Positions 27,100 to 35,781 of a stretch of 64,000 nucleotides of DNA are shown here, piece after piece. The position numbers were made by a program, and so were the translations under genes. Positions within the stretch are counted from its first letter, which is position 1. Every line of letters starts with the position of its first letter. The notes under the pieces are model-generated. The model was not told the origin of the DNA. It was given only the letters and a program-made list of their open reading frames with translations, and searched no databases. Source of the stretch: Chryseobacterium defluvii (GTDB taxonomy: Bacteria; Bacteroidota; Bacteroidia; Flavobacteriales; Weeksellaceae); assembly GCF_014204415.1 (NCBI RefSeq), contig NZ_JACHLE010000005.1:187145-251144 (forward strand), read 5' to 3'.

Positions 27100-27285
27100 C
27101 TAGTTATTTTTCTTTTCAGGCACTTTCAAACCGGCTTCCCTGGCTTCGGAAATGCCAATGGCTATTGCCTGTTTTCTACTTTTCACTTTCTTTCCAGAAG
27201 AGGATTTTAACTTCCCTTCTTTGAACTCGTGCATTACTTTTCCTATTTTGTCCTGAGCTTTTTGTGAATATTTTGTTTTGCTCAT
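27100..27285 (-). CDS. DUF6496 family small basic protein
   Basis: 61 residues, rich in Lys. It starts MSKTKYSQKAQDKIGKVMHE and has KSRKQAIAIGISEAREAGLKVP near the end. This pattern (KAQxKIxxVMxEFK, then SRKQAIAIGxSEAR) marks the DUF6496 family. It is found widely in Bacteria, and its role is unknown. It follows the 157-residue gene by 11 bp on the same strand, probably co-transcribed. Confidence 0.85.
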   Translation of the reverse strand: MSKTKYSQKAQDKIGKVMHEFKEGKLKSSSGKKVKSRKQAIAIGISEAREAGLKVPEKKNN

Positions 27286-27296
27286 GATAAGATTTT

Positions 27297-27770
27297 TTAA
27301 GATTTGGGCAGGGATACCCCTAGTTCGTAAACTTTGGCATGCTTCAAATATTTTGAACGCTCTCTTGAAGTTACCGACTCAAAGTGGTCATTTTTAATCA
27401 CTACAATCGGGTCTTCTGCATTTTCGATCTCAAAATTGGCAAAATACCTTTCGTCCGGGCTATCCTGCCGCTCTCTTGATTTTATCTTTTGTAGTTCATC
27501 TGCATATTTTCTGAAGCCCGGATCAGATGAGTGAATAAATTTATATTCTTCACCCGCATCTACATAATAATGAAGCTCTTTTTCAATAAGACCGGCTTCC
27601 TGGGTTATCTGGGGATTATCATTACCATCTTTAAAGGCAACTTCCACCAATACTCCTCCCTTCTTTTGGGCACATTCTTCAGCATCCTTAAAACTCGCAA
27701 AACCTGTATAAATAATCTGATCATTTAAAACGTAACGGTTCAGTTTCTGGTTGTAAGCATTCGTTTCCAT
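27297..27770 (-). CDS. Hypothetical cytosolic protein
   Basis: 157 residues, charged, with no signal or membrane helix. It starts METNAYNQKLNRYVLNDQII and has FASFKDAEECAQKKGGVLVEV in the front half, a helix-turn-strand layout. I do not recognise the family. It lies 11 bp upstream of the DUF6496 gene. Such pairs of small stress-type proteins are seen in Bacteroidetes, but I infer nothing firm. Confidence 0.65.
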   Translation of the reverse strand: METNAYNQKLNRYVLNDQIIYTGFASFKDAEECAQKKGGVLVEVAFKDGNDNPQITQEAGLIEKELHYYVDAGEEYKFIHSSDPGFRKYADELQKIKSRERQDSPDERYFANFEIENAEDPIVVIKNDHFESVTSRERSKYLKHAKVYELGVSLPKS

Positions 27771-27882
27771 AATTATTATTTTAATTTGATTATAATATTA
27801 TGGATTCAATTTTTTTGCCAATTGCTTATTATGAGTAAAAATAATATCAAACAGGAAAATAACAGGCTGTTTCAAAGGGCCG

Positions 27883-28215
27883 TTATCCTAATAGCAGTCT
27901 TTTCCATTTTGTCACCGTATTCCTGCTCAGCTTAAAATGGTGGGCCAACTGAGTATTATTGAGATTGTTTTCTGCCTGATATTTTAGTATTTCCCGAATG
28001 GCGGAACGACTGTACGATTTATACCTTTGATTAAATTCCCTGTTGGTTTTTCCGAATATCAGAGAATTAAGTTTAATGATATCTAATGCCGACAGATCCT
28101 GCTTTTCAAGTAGCAGTTGGCATTTATCTTTCTTATCCGGATATTTTTTTATAATGATATCATGATAAATACGTTTGTAATCGGGAGATGCTGCTTTTTG
28201 TATCTGTATGCTCAT
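27883..28215 (-). CDS. Small helix-turn-helix protein
   Basis: 110 residues. The C-terminal third (AIREILKYQAENNLNNTQLAHHFKLSRNTVTKWKRLLLG) is a clear HTH of the transposase/Homeodomain-like type. The N-terminal part is helical and basic. No catalytic domain follows, so it is not a transposase by itself. It ends close to the 157-residue gene on the same strand but with a 112-bp gap. It could be a regulator of the nearby surface genes. Confidence 0.7.
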   Translation of the reverse strand: MSIQIQKAASPDYKRIYHDIIIKKYPDKKDKCQLLLEKQDLSALDIIKLNSLIFGKTNREFNQRYKSYSRSAIREILKYQAENNLNNTQLAHHFKLSRNTVTKWKRLLLG

Positions 28216-28502
28216 TGTATAAGTTATTTTAAAAATTTAATCTTTAAATAAAAATTAGAAAATATAGCCCGAATATTCCCGGACTATACCGGTTCATTTT
28301 TTTACTATAAAAATTATGGTATTTTATAGGCATAGGTTGTATTATTCTATTGACAAATGTAAAATGCAAATCTGAATATTACATTACTTCAATTACTCTT
28401 CATTCTCTGAAATCCCTATTTTAAAGGGTAATCTGCTTAATATGAAGTACAGATGCAGTAGAACTGAGGCTATAAAAGCACGCACCATCTATAAGCAGGA
28501 AA

Positions 28503-28931
28503 TTATTTTTTGTATTTGCTGGCCCATTTATACAAGGTAGTTTTAGGAATTTTGTATTCATCGATGATTTCCTGTTTGGTTTTTTCTCCATTTTCCAGTA
28601 ATTCTAAAATAAAATCAATCAATTCTTTGGTATAGATATTTTTCCTGAACTGAGGAATATGTATCTGATGATTTTGAGAAGCATCTGTACTTTTAATGTT
28701 TACCTGGGGTGAATATAAGATCAGATGCTGGGAATAAACCCTGAAAAAATCATATCCAAGTAGTTTACTCCACCGCAAAAGCAGAGCGGAATCCAGGCTT
28801 TCTGTATGGTACATTATTTTCACGTCTTCCTCTTTACATTTTAAAAAATTACAGATACGGGACATTCCTATTTCATATTCCGTAACTCTCTGCTTAATTA
28901 TAGAGCCTATGTGAATGTTCTTGAATTGCAT
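28503..28931 (-). CDS. Small helix-turn-helix protein
   Basis: 142 residues. The first half (IGSIIKQRVTEYEIGMSRICNFLKCKEEDVKIMY) looks like an XRE-type helical domain. The last third (ELIDFILELLENGEKTKQEIIDEYKIPKTTLYKWASKYKK) is a transposase-type HTH. No DDE catalytic part follows. It lies 31 bp after the 677-residue surface protein gene on the same strand and so could be at the end of that operon. I infer a regulatory role. Confidence 0.7.
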   Translation of the reverse strand: MQFKNIHIGSIIKQRVTEYEIGMSRICNFLKCKEEDVKIMYHTESLDSALLLRWSKLLGYDFFRVYSQHLILYSPQVNIKSTDASQNHQIHIPQFRKNIYTKELIDFILELLENGEKTKQEIIDEYKIPKTTLYKWASKYKK

Positions 28932-28962
28932 ATAAGAGTTTTTAAATTTATACCTTAGAATA

Positions 28963-30996
28963 TTATAGAGGCAGATAAGTTATGAATATGCTGGAACCTG
29001 GTGTTTCTCTATATTGGCCGTTACTTCTTGAAAGGACACTTTCAATGCTTATCTGTTCATTAGCATTAAGAATTACTGTTCTGGTAACATTAGTTGTACC
29101 TTCACCCTCTTTCCATCTTGAGCCTATCAGCTGAACAGCATCTCCCCCTACCGACAGCTTTAAAGTAACTCCTAAACGTGCATTCGCACCATCATCAGCA
29201 TTATTAATAGATGGAATATTACTAAATTTCCCCCATACCTCAATGGTATATATTCCTCCTTTCTTTACCCTGAATGTGTTAGAATCTACTCTTTCTATAT
29301 AATCAGTATTGATTTTTCTTGTATTTTGAATCGCCAAAGGCCTGCTTACATCGTCTGCATTTCTCAATACAGATTGCGTGCTTGTAGCATACAATGCAAA
29401 GGAAGGTAAATCCATATCAAATTTCTTCAATGTTCCGGAACTTGTGATCCCTAAATACCGGTCGGTATCTCCCAAATTACCACTGGGCACACTACGGAAT
29501 CTTGCATTACCGTCAACATCCAGCTTACTTAAAGGATCAGTAACTCCCACTCCTAAACGCCCCGAAACTATACCGCCACCACGAACATCCAGTTTAGCTT
29601 CTGGAGAAACGGTTCCAATACCAAAGTTTCCATTGGTATCTAGTGTGGCCCTATTTGTTCCAACCCCAAATATCAATGGCCCGGAAGAGGTATTGGTTCC
29701 AATAAACAATTCTGAACTGCCGGTAGACAATAATCTGGAAGCTCCTCCAGCCAGAAGCTCCATATCCAACGTACGATTTGAATTAACCAAAGCTCTCACC
29801 AAAGAACTGGAACTTCCTCTGGTAATCAGTCGGGTATATCCTGAGAGAGTTGCATTAACATCAAAGGCAATATGATTATTTGCATTTGTTTGGAACCATA
29901 ACATTCTATTATCGGTAGAAACAATCCTGTCTTCGGTCAGTGTTCCATCAGAATTGTAAATATTAACACTCTGCGGAAGGGTAACGGAGCTTGAAGGCAC
30001 TCCATTTACTCTAGTGATGAGAGTGTTTCCTGAAACGGTATTGCTTACACTATTAATGATGGGGGCTGTACGGGATATCCCGTTGACCGTAGAGGTCATG
30101 GTATTCCCTGAACTGCTCAGTACATTCGTTGTAGCCGCTGTGATAGCAGGAGACAGATTAATGGCTCCGCTTGCCACCCCATTCACGCTACTGGTCAAAC
30201 TGCTACCTGATAAGGAAAGGGTATTACTATTAATAATGGGAACGGTAGTGCCGGATACTCCGTTGACTGTGGTTGATAAGGTATTTCCGGAAACTGTATT
30301 ACCTACTGTCTTCACCGCTGTAGTGCTTGCTGCCACTCCGTTCACAGTGGAAGTAAGGGTATTGTTGCCCACTCCTCCGCTTATCAGTGTGTTAGTGGTA
30401 CCCGAGGTAATAAGAGAAGCCAAATTTACAGTAGATGCTACTCCGTTCACAGTGCTGGTTAGGTTATTCCCTGATAAGGAAAGTGCATTGCTGTTGACTA
30501 TGGGTGCGGAGGAGGATATTCCGTTCACCGTGGAGGTAGCCGTATTACCTGTACTGGTCAGTACATTGGTAATGGAGATGGTACCGGATGATGGAATAAA
30601 CGGCTTCCACGTACCTCCGTTGATGTCTCTCGATTTGTTATCATAATACCAGAAACCGGAGGTTAAGGTTCCTTCTGTTGTCCCTACTCCTGCTACTCCG
30701 CCTGTATTGGTATTGTATACGACAAATCCGTCATAATAGCTCGGGAAAGAGGTAGGAAGGCCTATCGGGGCTCCTCCGAAAGAAGTGAAAGTGGTAAGGT
30801 CTACTCTTGGGTATAATAAGCCTTTGCCTGTATTGGAAGAGCTATTGTAGGTAGCATTGGAGGAAGCATCTATAAAGGCTGAGCTGCCTGTGACTGCAAG
30901 ATTGGTGGTGCTGTTGGCAATCCTTATCTGGGAGTGGGCTGCACTACCCCATACGATTGCACCGATCATCATGATCTGTCTGATCTCTTTTTTCAT
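28963..30996 (-). CDS. Secreted repeat protein with VNG repeats and C-terminal jelly-roll module
   Basis: 677 residues. A signal peptide ends near AAHSQ (about residue 23). A module ending FWYYDNKSRDINGGTW comes first. Then seven copies of a T-S-x-VNG-(V/I) repeat (VNG at about 157, 183, 218, 244, 271, 304, 330). Next is a region with FGIGTVSPEAKLDVRGG and LGVGVTDPLSKLDVDG. The C-terminal segment GIYTIEVWGKF to IFITYLPL looks like a C1q/TNF-type jelly roll. Such layouts recall tail-fibre-like surface proteins. Ligand unknown. Confidence 0.78.
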   Translation of the reverse strand: MKKEIRQIMMIGAIVWGSAAHSQIRIANSTTNLAVTGSSAFIDASSNATYNSSSNTGKGLLYPRVDLTTFTSFGGAPIGLPTSFPSYYDGFVVYNTNTGGVAGVGTTEGTLTSGFWYYDNKSRDINGGTWKPFIPSSGTISITNVLTSTGNTATSTVNGISSSAPIVNSNALSLSGNNLTSTVNGVASTVNLASLITSGTTNTLISGGVGNNTLTSTVNGVAASTTAVKTVGNTVSGNTLSTTVNGVSGTTVPIINSNTLSLSGSSLTSSVNGVASGAINLSPAITAATTNVLSSSGNTMTSTVNGISRTAPIINSVSNTVSGNTLITRVNGVPSSSVTLPQSVNIYNSDGTLTEDRIVSTDNRMLWFQTNANNHIAFDVNATLSGYTRLITRGSSSSLVRALVNSNRTLDMELLAGGASRLLSTGSSELFIGTNTSSGPLIFGVGTNRATLDTNGNFGIGTVSPEAKLDVRGGGIVSGRLGVGVTDPLSKLDVDGNARFRSVPSGNLGDTDRYLGITSSGTLKKFDMDLPSFALYATSTQSVLRNADDVSRPLAIQNTRKINTDYIERVDSNTFRVKKGGIYTIEVWGKFSNIPSINNADDGANARLGVTLKLSVGGDAVQLIGSRWKEGEGTTNVTRTVILNANEQISIESVLSRSNGQYRETPGSSIFITYLPL
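29962..30564 (-). repeat. Protein-coding tandem repeat (seven VNG units)
   Basis: Within the 677-residue gene, the codons for VNG-containing units recur seven times with spacings of about 26, 35, 26, 27, 33 and 26 residues. Nucleotide similarity between units is visible ('actccgttcac' type blocks). Copy number could change by slippage or recombination. Confidence 0.7.
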
Positions 30997-31036
30997 CTTT
31001 TCTTAAATTTAATGTATTGTGTTCTTTTGTTATTAG

Positions 31037-31615
31037 TTAATAGCCTGATATAATGGACCATGGGGAGGTGGCATCACCGGTGTACATCAATATGTTGGAC
31101 TGCCCGCTGATCAGGTATTGGTTAGCTGTTTCTCTTGGAACAGGGGTGAGCAGAACATCTTCTGAACCAATAAGGGAAACATAGATCTTTTTGCCTACCG
31201 CTACTCCTGTGGTGGGAAGGGTGAGACGGGTTCCTACCGTGTTATTGGTGTACAGAATGATATCATCTGTAGGCAATGCGGTATAACTGCCATTCTGGTA
31301 GATAACATTAAGGGGCGGATTTGAAGCTGAGGATCCGCCGGCTCTTACCCATTTGGAACCGTCATTATAGTACAATCCGGGGGTAACATCTGAAACAGAT
31401 GCCGTATTATAGACCATCATCCCCGCTACATGTGCACTTAAGGGAGAAGGACTGGAGGTAGAGCTTAAAGCAATACGGGTATTGAGAATACCTTTGGTAT
31501 TGGATACCACATCCAAAGCAGCATCTGTATTGGGGGAAGAGGTATTGATTCCCACTTGAGCAAAGGAGAAGAATGAGACAAAAATAGTCCCAAGAAGAAT
31601 TAATCTTTTTTTCAT
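31037..31615 (-). CDS. Secreted surface protein (small)
   Basis: 192 residues. The signal peptide MKKRLILLGTIFVSFFSFAQ is followed by VGINTSSPNTDAALDVVSNT, the N-terminal module shared with its neighbours. Next come HVAGMMVYNTASVSDVTPGLYYNDGSKWV and a C-terminal beta region (ILYTNNTVGTRLTLPTTGVAVGKKIYV). No enzyme motif. It lies 40 bp before the 677-residue gene on the same strand. Probably cell-surface, role unknown. Confidence 0.75.
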   Translation of the reverse strand: MKKRLILLGTIFVSFFSFAQVGINTSSPNTDAALDVVSNTKGILNTRIALSSTSSPSPLSAHVAGMMVYNTASVSDVTPGLYYNDGSKWVRAGGSSASNPPLNVIYQNGSYTALPTDDIILYTNNTVGTRLTLPTTGVAVGKKIYVSLIGSEDVLLTPVPRETANQYLISGQSNILMYTGDATSPWSIISGY

Positions 31616-31752
31616 TGTGTATTTATGTTTTTAGAATTTATTTTATGCCATCATAAGACATTTTCCATAATTTTAAGTGATCTATTATTTAAACTTAATA
31701 TTATCATGGCCGGAAGAAAATTAAAATGACAGGGAACATTGAATTTTTATCT

Positions 31753-32664
31753 TTAAAGCTTGGTAACGATTAAATATCCGTAATTGTCACTACTATTGGG
31801 CTTATTCATATAACAATCCTGTGCAGCGTAGCTATCTCCTCCTACATAATTGATGAGTAAAGCAACCTTTTCATTCATAGAAGTACTTTGATATGCTACC
31901 ACCAGTTTTTGCGGATTAGCATAGGCATATCTGGAACTGCTCACTGATCCGGAAGCATTTCTCCTAGCAACAAGATAATCCCTGAAGATCGTATTGGTTG
32001 TGTATACTGAGCTTCCTGCATTTGCTGCTGCAAAAACAGTATTGAGTTCGATCTGCCCCGTATTTGACTGAGAGGTGGGAACACTGTCACACCGGGCTGT
32101 CTGATACATCTCAAAAAGATACACCCCCGGCTCAGGAATAATCAGATAGTTCAGATTACTAACAGCCCGCCCGTTAACCGTACCCGAAGGCTCAGAACCA
32201 AACCCAAAACCAACGGTATTTCCTCTAACATCCGTTCCGTTGATAAATGGTATACTGGTATAAGTATTGGTATTGGATAGGGAAAAATTGCCAAAACCTG
32301 TGGTCCTCTTATAATAAAAATATTTTATATCCGTAAGCTTTACTTTTGCAGCCCCTGAAGCATCAGCCCCTAACGGACTGTAAGGAGGAGATAATACCGG
32401 CAGATTCTGATGTTTCACATCCGTTTTTACATGAAACCTGTCAGTTGGACCAGATGCTCCTAAATTAATTCCCATATTTCCGTTATCCAGCATTTCCAAT
32501 AACTTCTGATTATCCGAGTTGTTAATTTCGAGAGCTTTGGTCGCAGAAGTATTTCCTTTAGAAACGATATCAAATGCAGCAGAGGGAACAGCCGTATTAA
32601 TACCCACCTGGCCTGATATGCTGGTACAAACCATAATAAAAAATATAAATATTACCTTTTTCAT
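31753..32664 (-). CDS. Secreted surface protein, paralogue of the next gene
   Basis: 303 residues. A signal peptide ends near SISGQ. The shared N-module VGINTAVPSAAFDIVSKGNT follows, then TKALEINNSDNQKLLEMLDN and GNMGINLG. The rest is a beta-rich C-terminal domain with GVYLFEMYQTA and VALLINYVGG. It aligns end to end with the 305-residue protein 11 bp upstream (32676-33593), so the two are a tandem duplication. The C-domain looks like a C1q/TNF-type jelly roll (inference). Confidence 0.75.
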   Translation of the reverse strand: MKKVIFIFFIMVCTSISGQVGINTAVPSAAFDIVSKGNTSATKALEINNSDNQKLLEMLDNGNMGINLGASGPTDRFHVKTDVKHQNLPVLSPPYSPLGADASGAAKVKLTDIKYFYYKRTTGFGNFSLSNTNTYTSIPFINGTDVRGNTVGFGFGSEPSGTVNGRAVSNLNYLIIPEPGVYLFEMYQTARCDSVPTSQSNTGQIELNTVFAAANAGSSVYTTNTIFRDYLVARRNASGSVSSSRYAYANPQKLVVAYQSTSMNEKVALLINYVGGDSYAAQDCYMNKPNSSDNYGYLIVTKL

Positions 32665-32675
32665 AATAGTTCAGA

Positions 32676-33593
32676 CTATAATTTAGAAATATTCATTGTT
32701 ACTTTATTACTAAGGCCCGGAGGAGTTGCGAATGAGCATACATTCGAAGGAAAAGTATCTCCAAAGCCGAAATTAACAAATAATGCTACTTTTTCATTGG
32801 CCGTTGTCGTTTCAAAAATTAGGAATACGGTGTGCGGCAATGCAAAATTATATGGGTTGGTTGCTAAGGTTCCCGAATCATTTCTTCGGGGTAATCCGTT
32901 ATATCGTACGACGGCTTGCCTTATATAATTGGTACTTCCTGCTGCTGCTTTAAAAAGAACGGTTCCAACTCCAAGTATGGTACCAGTGGTATCCGCAGGT
33001 GACCCGGAACATGAAGTATAATAATTCAGGTTTATTTTATATACACCCGGATTGGGAAACGATATATGCCTGACATTGGTATAAGAAAGCGTTGAAGCAT
33101 CCAATGTTGCAGAAGCATCTGTTCCGAATGTTGCGCCGATAGTATTGGTTACCGATTCAGCTAAAGTCAGTGGAATATTAGTATAATTATTAGTGTCAGA
33201 CAGAGGAAATGAGGAAGTTGCAGTAGTTGAAGCGAGCTCCATATATAAATATTTGGTAGGTTCGGGCACATATGTTCCTACTGTTCCGTCATCTTTTATG
33301 GCCATAGGGGTTATATTTCCAGAAACTACCGGGAGATTTTCATACCTGACGCTCCCGTTCGTATGGAATTTAGCCGTAGGATTGGGTACGTTAATACCTA
33401 CATTTCCATTATCTAAAATGGTAAAAATCTCCGTTCCCAAAGAATTGTTGATTTCCAAAGCTTTGGTTGAAGAAGTATTTCCTTTAGAAACTATATCTAA
33501 AGCTGCAGAAGGACTACTCTGGTTAATGCCCACTTGGGTAAATGCAAAGAAAGGTAACAAAACAGTAAAGAGAACAATTGTATTTTTTTTCAT
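32676..33593 (-). CDS. Secreted surface protein, paralogue of the previous gene
   Basis: 305 residues. A signal peptide (about 1-19, ending AFTQ) is followed by VGINQSSPSAALDIVSKGNT, TKALEINNS and GNVGINVPNPTAKFHTNG. The beta-rich C-domain has GVYKINLNYYTS and KVALFVNFGFGD. It is a duplicate of 31753-32664, with the front third most alike. It likely shares the transcript with the downstream copy (11 bp gap). Confidence 0.75.
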   Translation of the reverse strand: MKKNTIVLFTVLLPFFAFTQVGINQSSPSAALDIVSKGNTSSTKALEINNSLGTEIFTILDNGNVGINVPNPTAKFHTNGSVRYENLPVVSGNITPMAIKDDGTVGTYVPEPTKYLYMELASTTATSSFPLSDTNNYTNIPLTLAESVTNTIGATFGTDASATLDASTLSYTNVRHISFPNPGVYKINLNYYTSCSGSPADTTGTILGVGTVLFKAAAGSTNYIRQAVVRYNGLPRRNDSGTLATNPYNFALPHTVFLIFETTTANEKVALFVNFGFGDTFPSNVCSFATPPGLSNKVTMNISKL

Positions 33594-33662
33594 TTTTAAA
33601 CTATAATTATGTTTTGAAATATCATCCTTAAATTCCTGGCGGAATTTAGAATTTAATTTTTA

Positions 33663-34640
33663 TCAGGGGGTTGCCGATAGCTGTAACAAGGAAAAATTCC
33701 TGCTTTCAGATAAAGAGGCAGGCGAATTAATTTCTACGTTTGTTGTTGGTTTATTATATGCTGCCCAGTTCATGGTAAGATATATCTTATCACCAGTATT
33801 AAGGTGAACTATACAATTGACATTGATTGGGGAATTTCCCAGCGATGCCGTCTCATTGTCCAGATTTGCCCTATTTCCTCCAATAATGTCCGTAATTGCA
33901 GTACCATTCTTAGTAATATTAAGGTTAATACCCGTGAAAGCATTTGTACCGGAAACAGTACCACCACTTCCAAAATAAGCGTAACCTTCTATTTTATAAA
34001 TCCCGGATTCCTTTATTTCCCAGTAATCTCCTGCATCATTCCACACAGCAGAGCCTCCTTGATTAACAATGATATCTCCAACTGAAAAAGGTACTATCTG
34101 AGGAATACCGTTATTAAAATTTGTAAAAGCTGCTCCTGTATAAGTATGTGTATCCGAAGCTCCCAAAGCCGCTATGGTAGGAGTCGCTTTATTAATCAGA
34201 AGTGCTACTTCCCAAGTGGTTCCACTGGCAGTCCCTTTGCTGATTAACATGATATATCCTCCCGGTGTAAGAGATACATTGGAAACTCCCGCACCGGACT
34301 GATTATCTATAAGTTCAGATCCGCTGGCTGCTATAGTAAGATTAGCTGCACCTACATTCTTAATGTAATAAACCCTTCCCAATATATTTCCGGAAGCAGG
34401 AGCTGCCGCTATTGCCGCAGGTAAAGTAAATGTTCCTATTGCCGATCCTGTGTAAGCAGTATAAAAATCACCTGCCCCCAGCGCCGTGGATGTCGATACA
34501 TTTCTATATCGTCCTGCAATGGAACCACTTACTGTAAGGGTACTCCCCGGTAAAACTGTATTTATACCAACATTTCCTGTTTGAGCATATAAAAAACACG
34601 AAAATGTCACTAAAGCTGAAATAACAAATAAATTTTTCAT
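33663..34640 (-). CDS. Secreted protein with C1q-like C-terminal domain
   Basis: 325 residues. A signal peptide is followed by TGNVGINTVLPGSTLTVSG, then a middle region with IDNQSGAGVSNVSLTPGGYIMLIS. The C-terminal domain (about 210-325) has GIYKIEGYAYFGSGG, LNITKNGTAITDIIGG, LNTGDKIYLTMNW and SLLQLSA. Strand order and the 'GIYKIEGYAYF...LNITKNG...LNTGDKIYL' pattern resemble C1q/TNF-type jelly rolls. Partner unknown. It lies 93 bp after the frameshifted small frame. Confidence 0.75.
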   Translation of the reverse strand: MKNLFVISALVTFSCFLYAQTGNVGINTVLPGSTLTVSGSIAGRYRNVSTSTALGAGDFYTAYTGSAIGTFTLPAAIAAAPASGNILGRVYYIKNVGAANLTIAASGSELIDNQSGAGVSNVSLTPGGYIMLISKGTASGTTWEVALLINKATPTIAALGASDTHTYTGAAFTNFNNGIPQIVPFSVGDIIVNQGGSAVWNDAGDYWEIKESGIYKIEGYAYFGSGGTVSGTNAFTGINLNITKNGTAITDIIGGNRANLDNETASLGNSPINVNCIVHLNTGDKIYLTMNWAAYNKPTTNVEINSPASLSESRNFSLLQLSATP

Positions 34641-34733
34641 GGCCGTATAATTTTAAAGTTGATCCGGAATTTAGAATCGGTACAGCTCTATGAAGAGCTA
34701 TACCTATCTTTCATTACTTGTGTGTTTAGAATC

Positions 34734-34894
34734 TCATTTCTCCTTCTTCAATGCGTCAATTTCTTTTCTTAATTGTGCAATTTGCTGCTGCTGCTCTTTT
34801 ACTGCGTTCACCAGTATTTTGGTAAGAGCACTTTCGTCAAGTTCACATTTATCTTTTAGTCTACTTTTTTAGTATCATCTATAGTATTTACCAT
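34734..34894 (-). pseudogene. Small coiled-coil reading frame broken by a frameshift
   Basis: From the ATG at 34894 the frame reads MVNTIDDTKKVD and stops. A -1 shift at the six-A run (34870-34865) joins it to the open frame KSRLKDKCELDESALTK, then VKEQQQQIAQLRKEIDALKKEK, which ends at 34734. The whole would be about 54 residues. The tail is a typical coiled coil. The shift point TAAAAAA is not a canonical slippery heptamer, so a mutation or assembly error is more likely than programmed shifting. Confidence 0.55.
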
Positions 34895-34922
34895 ATTTTG
34901 TATGTTTTTTAAATAACCACGA

Positions 34923-35651
34923 TTAATTTAAACGTCTCAATGTTACTTGGGTTACTGGTCCTGATCCTGTAGTACCGGAGCTAAATGCTCTTACAGTAAC
35001 AAAACTGGTATTAGTAACCCTAAATGAATAGGTATGAGAAGCCAACATGGCTATAGAAGTAATAAGAGTATATGTTTGTAAATCTCCCGTATCGGCCATA
35101 AATTGGTCATTTACTCTAGCTACCCAAGCATTGGTTGTATTATCCCAAATACCTACTACAGGATTATCAAATTGGGTCGTACTCAGTTGTGCATTTATTG
35201 TAACCTGATAAGTCCCGTTAGCACCTACTGTGAAAGAATTGGTAGCAGCAGTACCAACATACCGATTCTGATTATCTATGATTTCATTATTAAGATTTCC
35301 TATTGCTTGTGGCGTAGAAGTACTTGTAGTTGTATAGTTGGCTGTCATCTGGACTGTTATTTCCTGAGCTACAGTAGGAGTTCCATTTACCAAAATCAAT
35401 GTACCTGAACCTGTATAGCTTGTCCATGAAGGGGCTACACCCGGACCATTTGATTGTAAAAATTGTCCTGCTGACCCTGCACTTCCTGCTGTTGATGCCG
35501 TTCCTCCTACATTGAATTCATTAGTCAACTGTACAGATCCATTAATATGTAAAGTTTTTTGAGGGACAGAAGTATTAATCCCTACATTACCAGTCTGAGC
35601 AAAAAAGACTCCGCAAGAAGCAAGTCCTAAAAGGGTAATAATTTTTTTCAT
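34923..35651 (-). CDS. Secreted surface protein, first of the cluster
   Basis: 242 residues. A signal peptide ends at VFFAQ. The module TGNVGINTSVPQKTLHINGS follows, then an Ala/Gly/Ser linker (GGTASTAGSAGSAGQFLQSNG) and SWTSYTGSGTLILVNGTP. The C-terminal beta region (GTYQVTINAQLS to VTQVTLRRLN) is like its neighbours' jelly-roll modules. It is the promoter-proximal gene of the run of surface genes, with the ACTGC array and a TAGATTTG box upstream. Confidence 0.78.
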   Translation of the reverse strand: MKKIITLLGLASCGVFFAQTGNVGINTSVPQKTLHINGSVQLTNEFNVGGTASTAGSAGSAGQFLQSNGPGVAPSWTSYTGSGTLILVNGTPTVAQEITVQMTANYTTTSTSTPQAIGNLNNEIIDNQNRYVGTAATNSFTVGANGTYQVTINAQLSTTQFDNPVVGIWDNTTNAWVARVNDQFMADTGDLQTYTLITSIAMLASHTYSFRVTNTSFVTVRAFSSGTTGSGPVTQVTLRRLN

Positions 35652-35749
35652 TTGAATTTTTTTAATCCTTAATTAGTGTTTACTTTATTTTGTGATCATC
35701 AGATATCCGGCAACAAAACCAAACATACTAACTGCTACAAAATCGGGAG

Positions 35750-35757
35750 CAAATCTA
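35750..35757 (-). promoter_or_regulatory. Putative -7 element for the surface-protein run
   Basis: TAGATTTG on the minus strand fits TAnnTTTG and lies 98 bp before the ATG at 35651. No -33 TTG sits at the normal distance. Instead the ACTGC site pair (35782-35797) covers that position, which suggests an activator-dependent promoter (inference). Confidence 0.4.
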
Positions 35758-35781
35758 ATGCGTAGAATTAAAAATACACTC

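Noticed and set aside
28503-28931. Insertion-sequence transposase
   Set aside because: No DDE or other catalytic part and no inverted ends or target duplications.
29962-30564. CRISPR-like array
   Set aside because: The repeats are in-frame coding units of unequal spacing with no true spacers, and no cas gene is near.
30014-30646. Long open frame on the plus strand across the VNG repeat region
   Set aside because: It mirrors a low-complexity repeat gene, has no signal or domain, and sits within a well-supported minus-strand gene.
34865-34870. Programmed -1 frameshift in the small coiled-coil frame
   Set aside because: The shift site TAAAAAA does not give the X XXY YYZ pattern, and no downstream stimulator is seen; a mutation is more likely.
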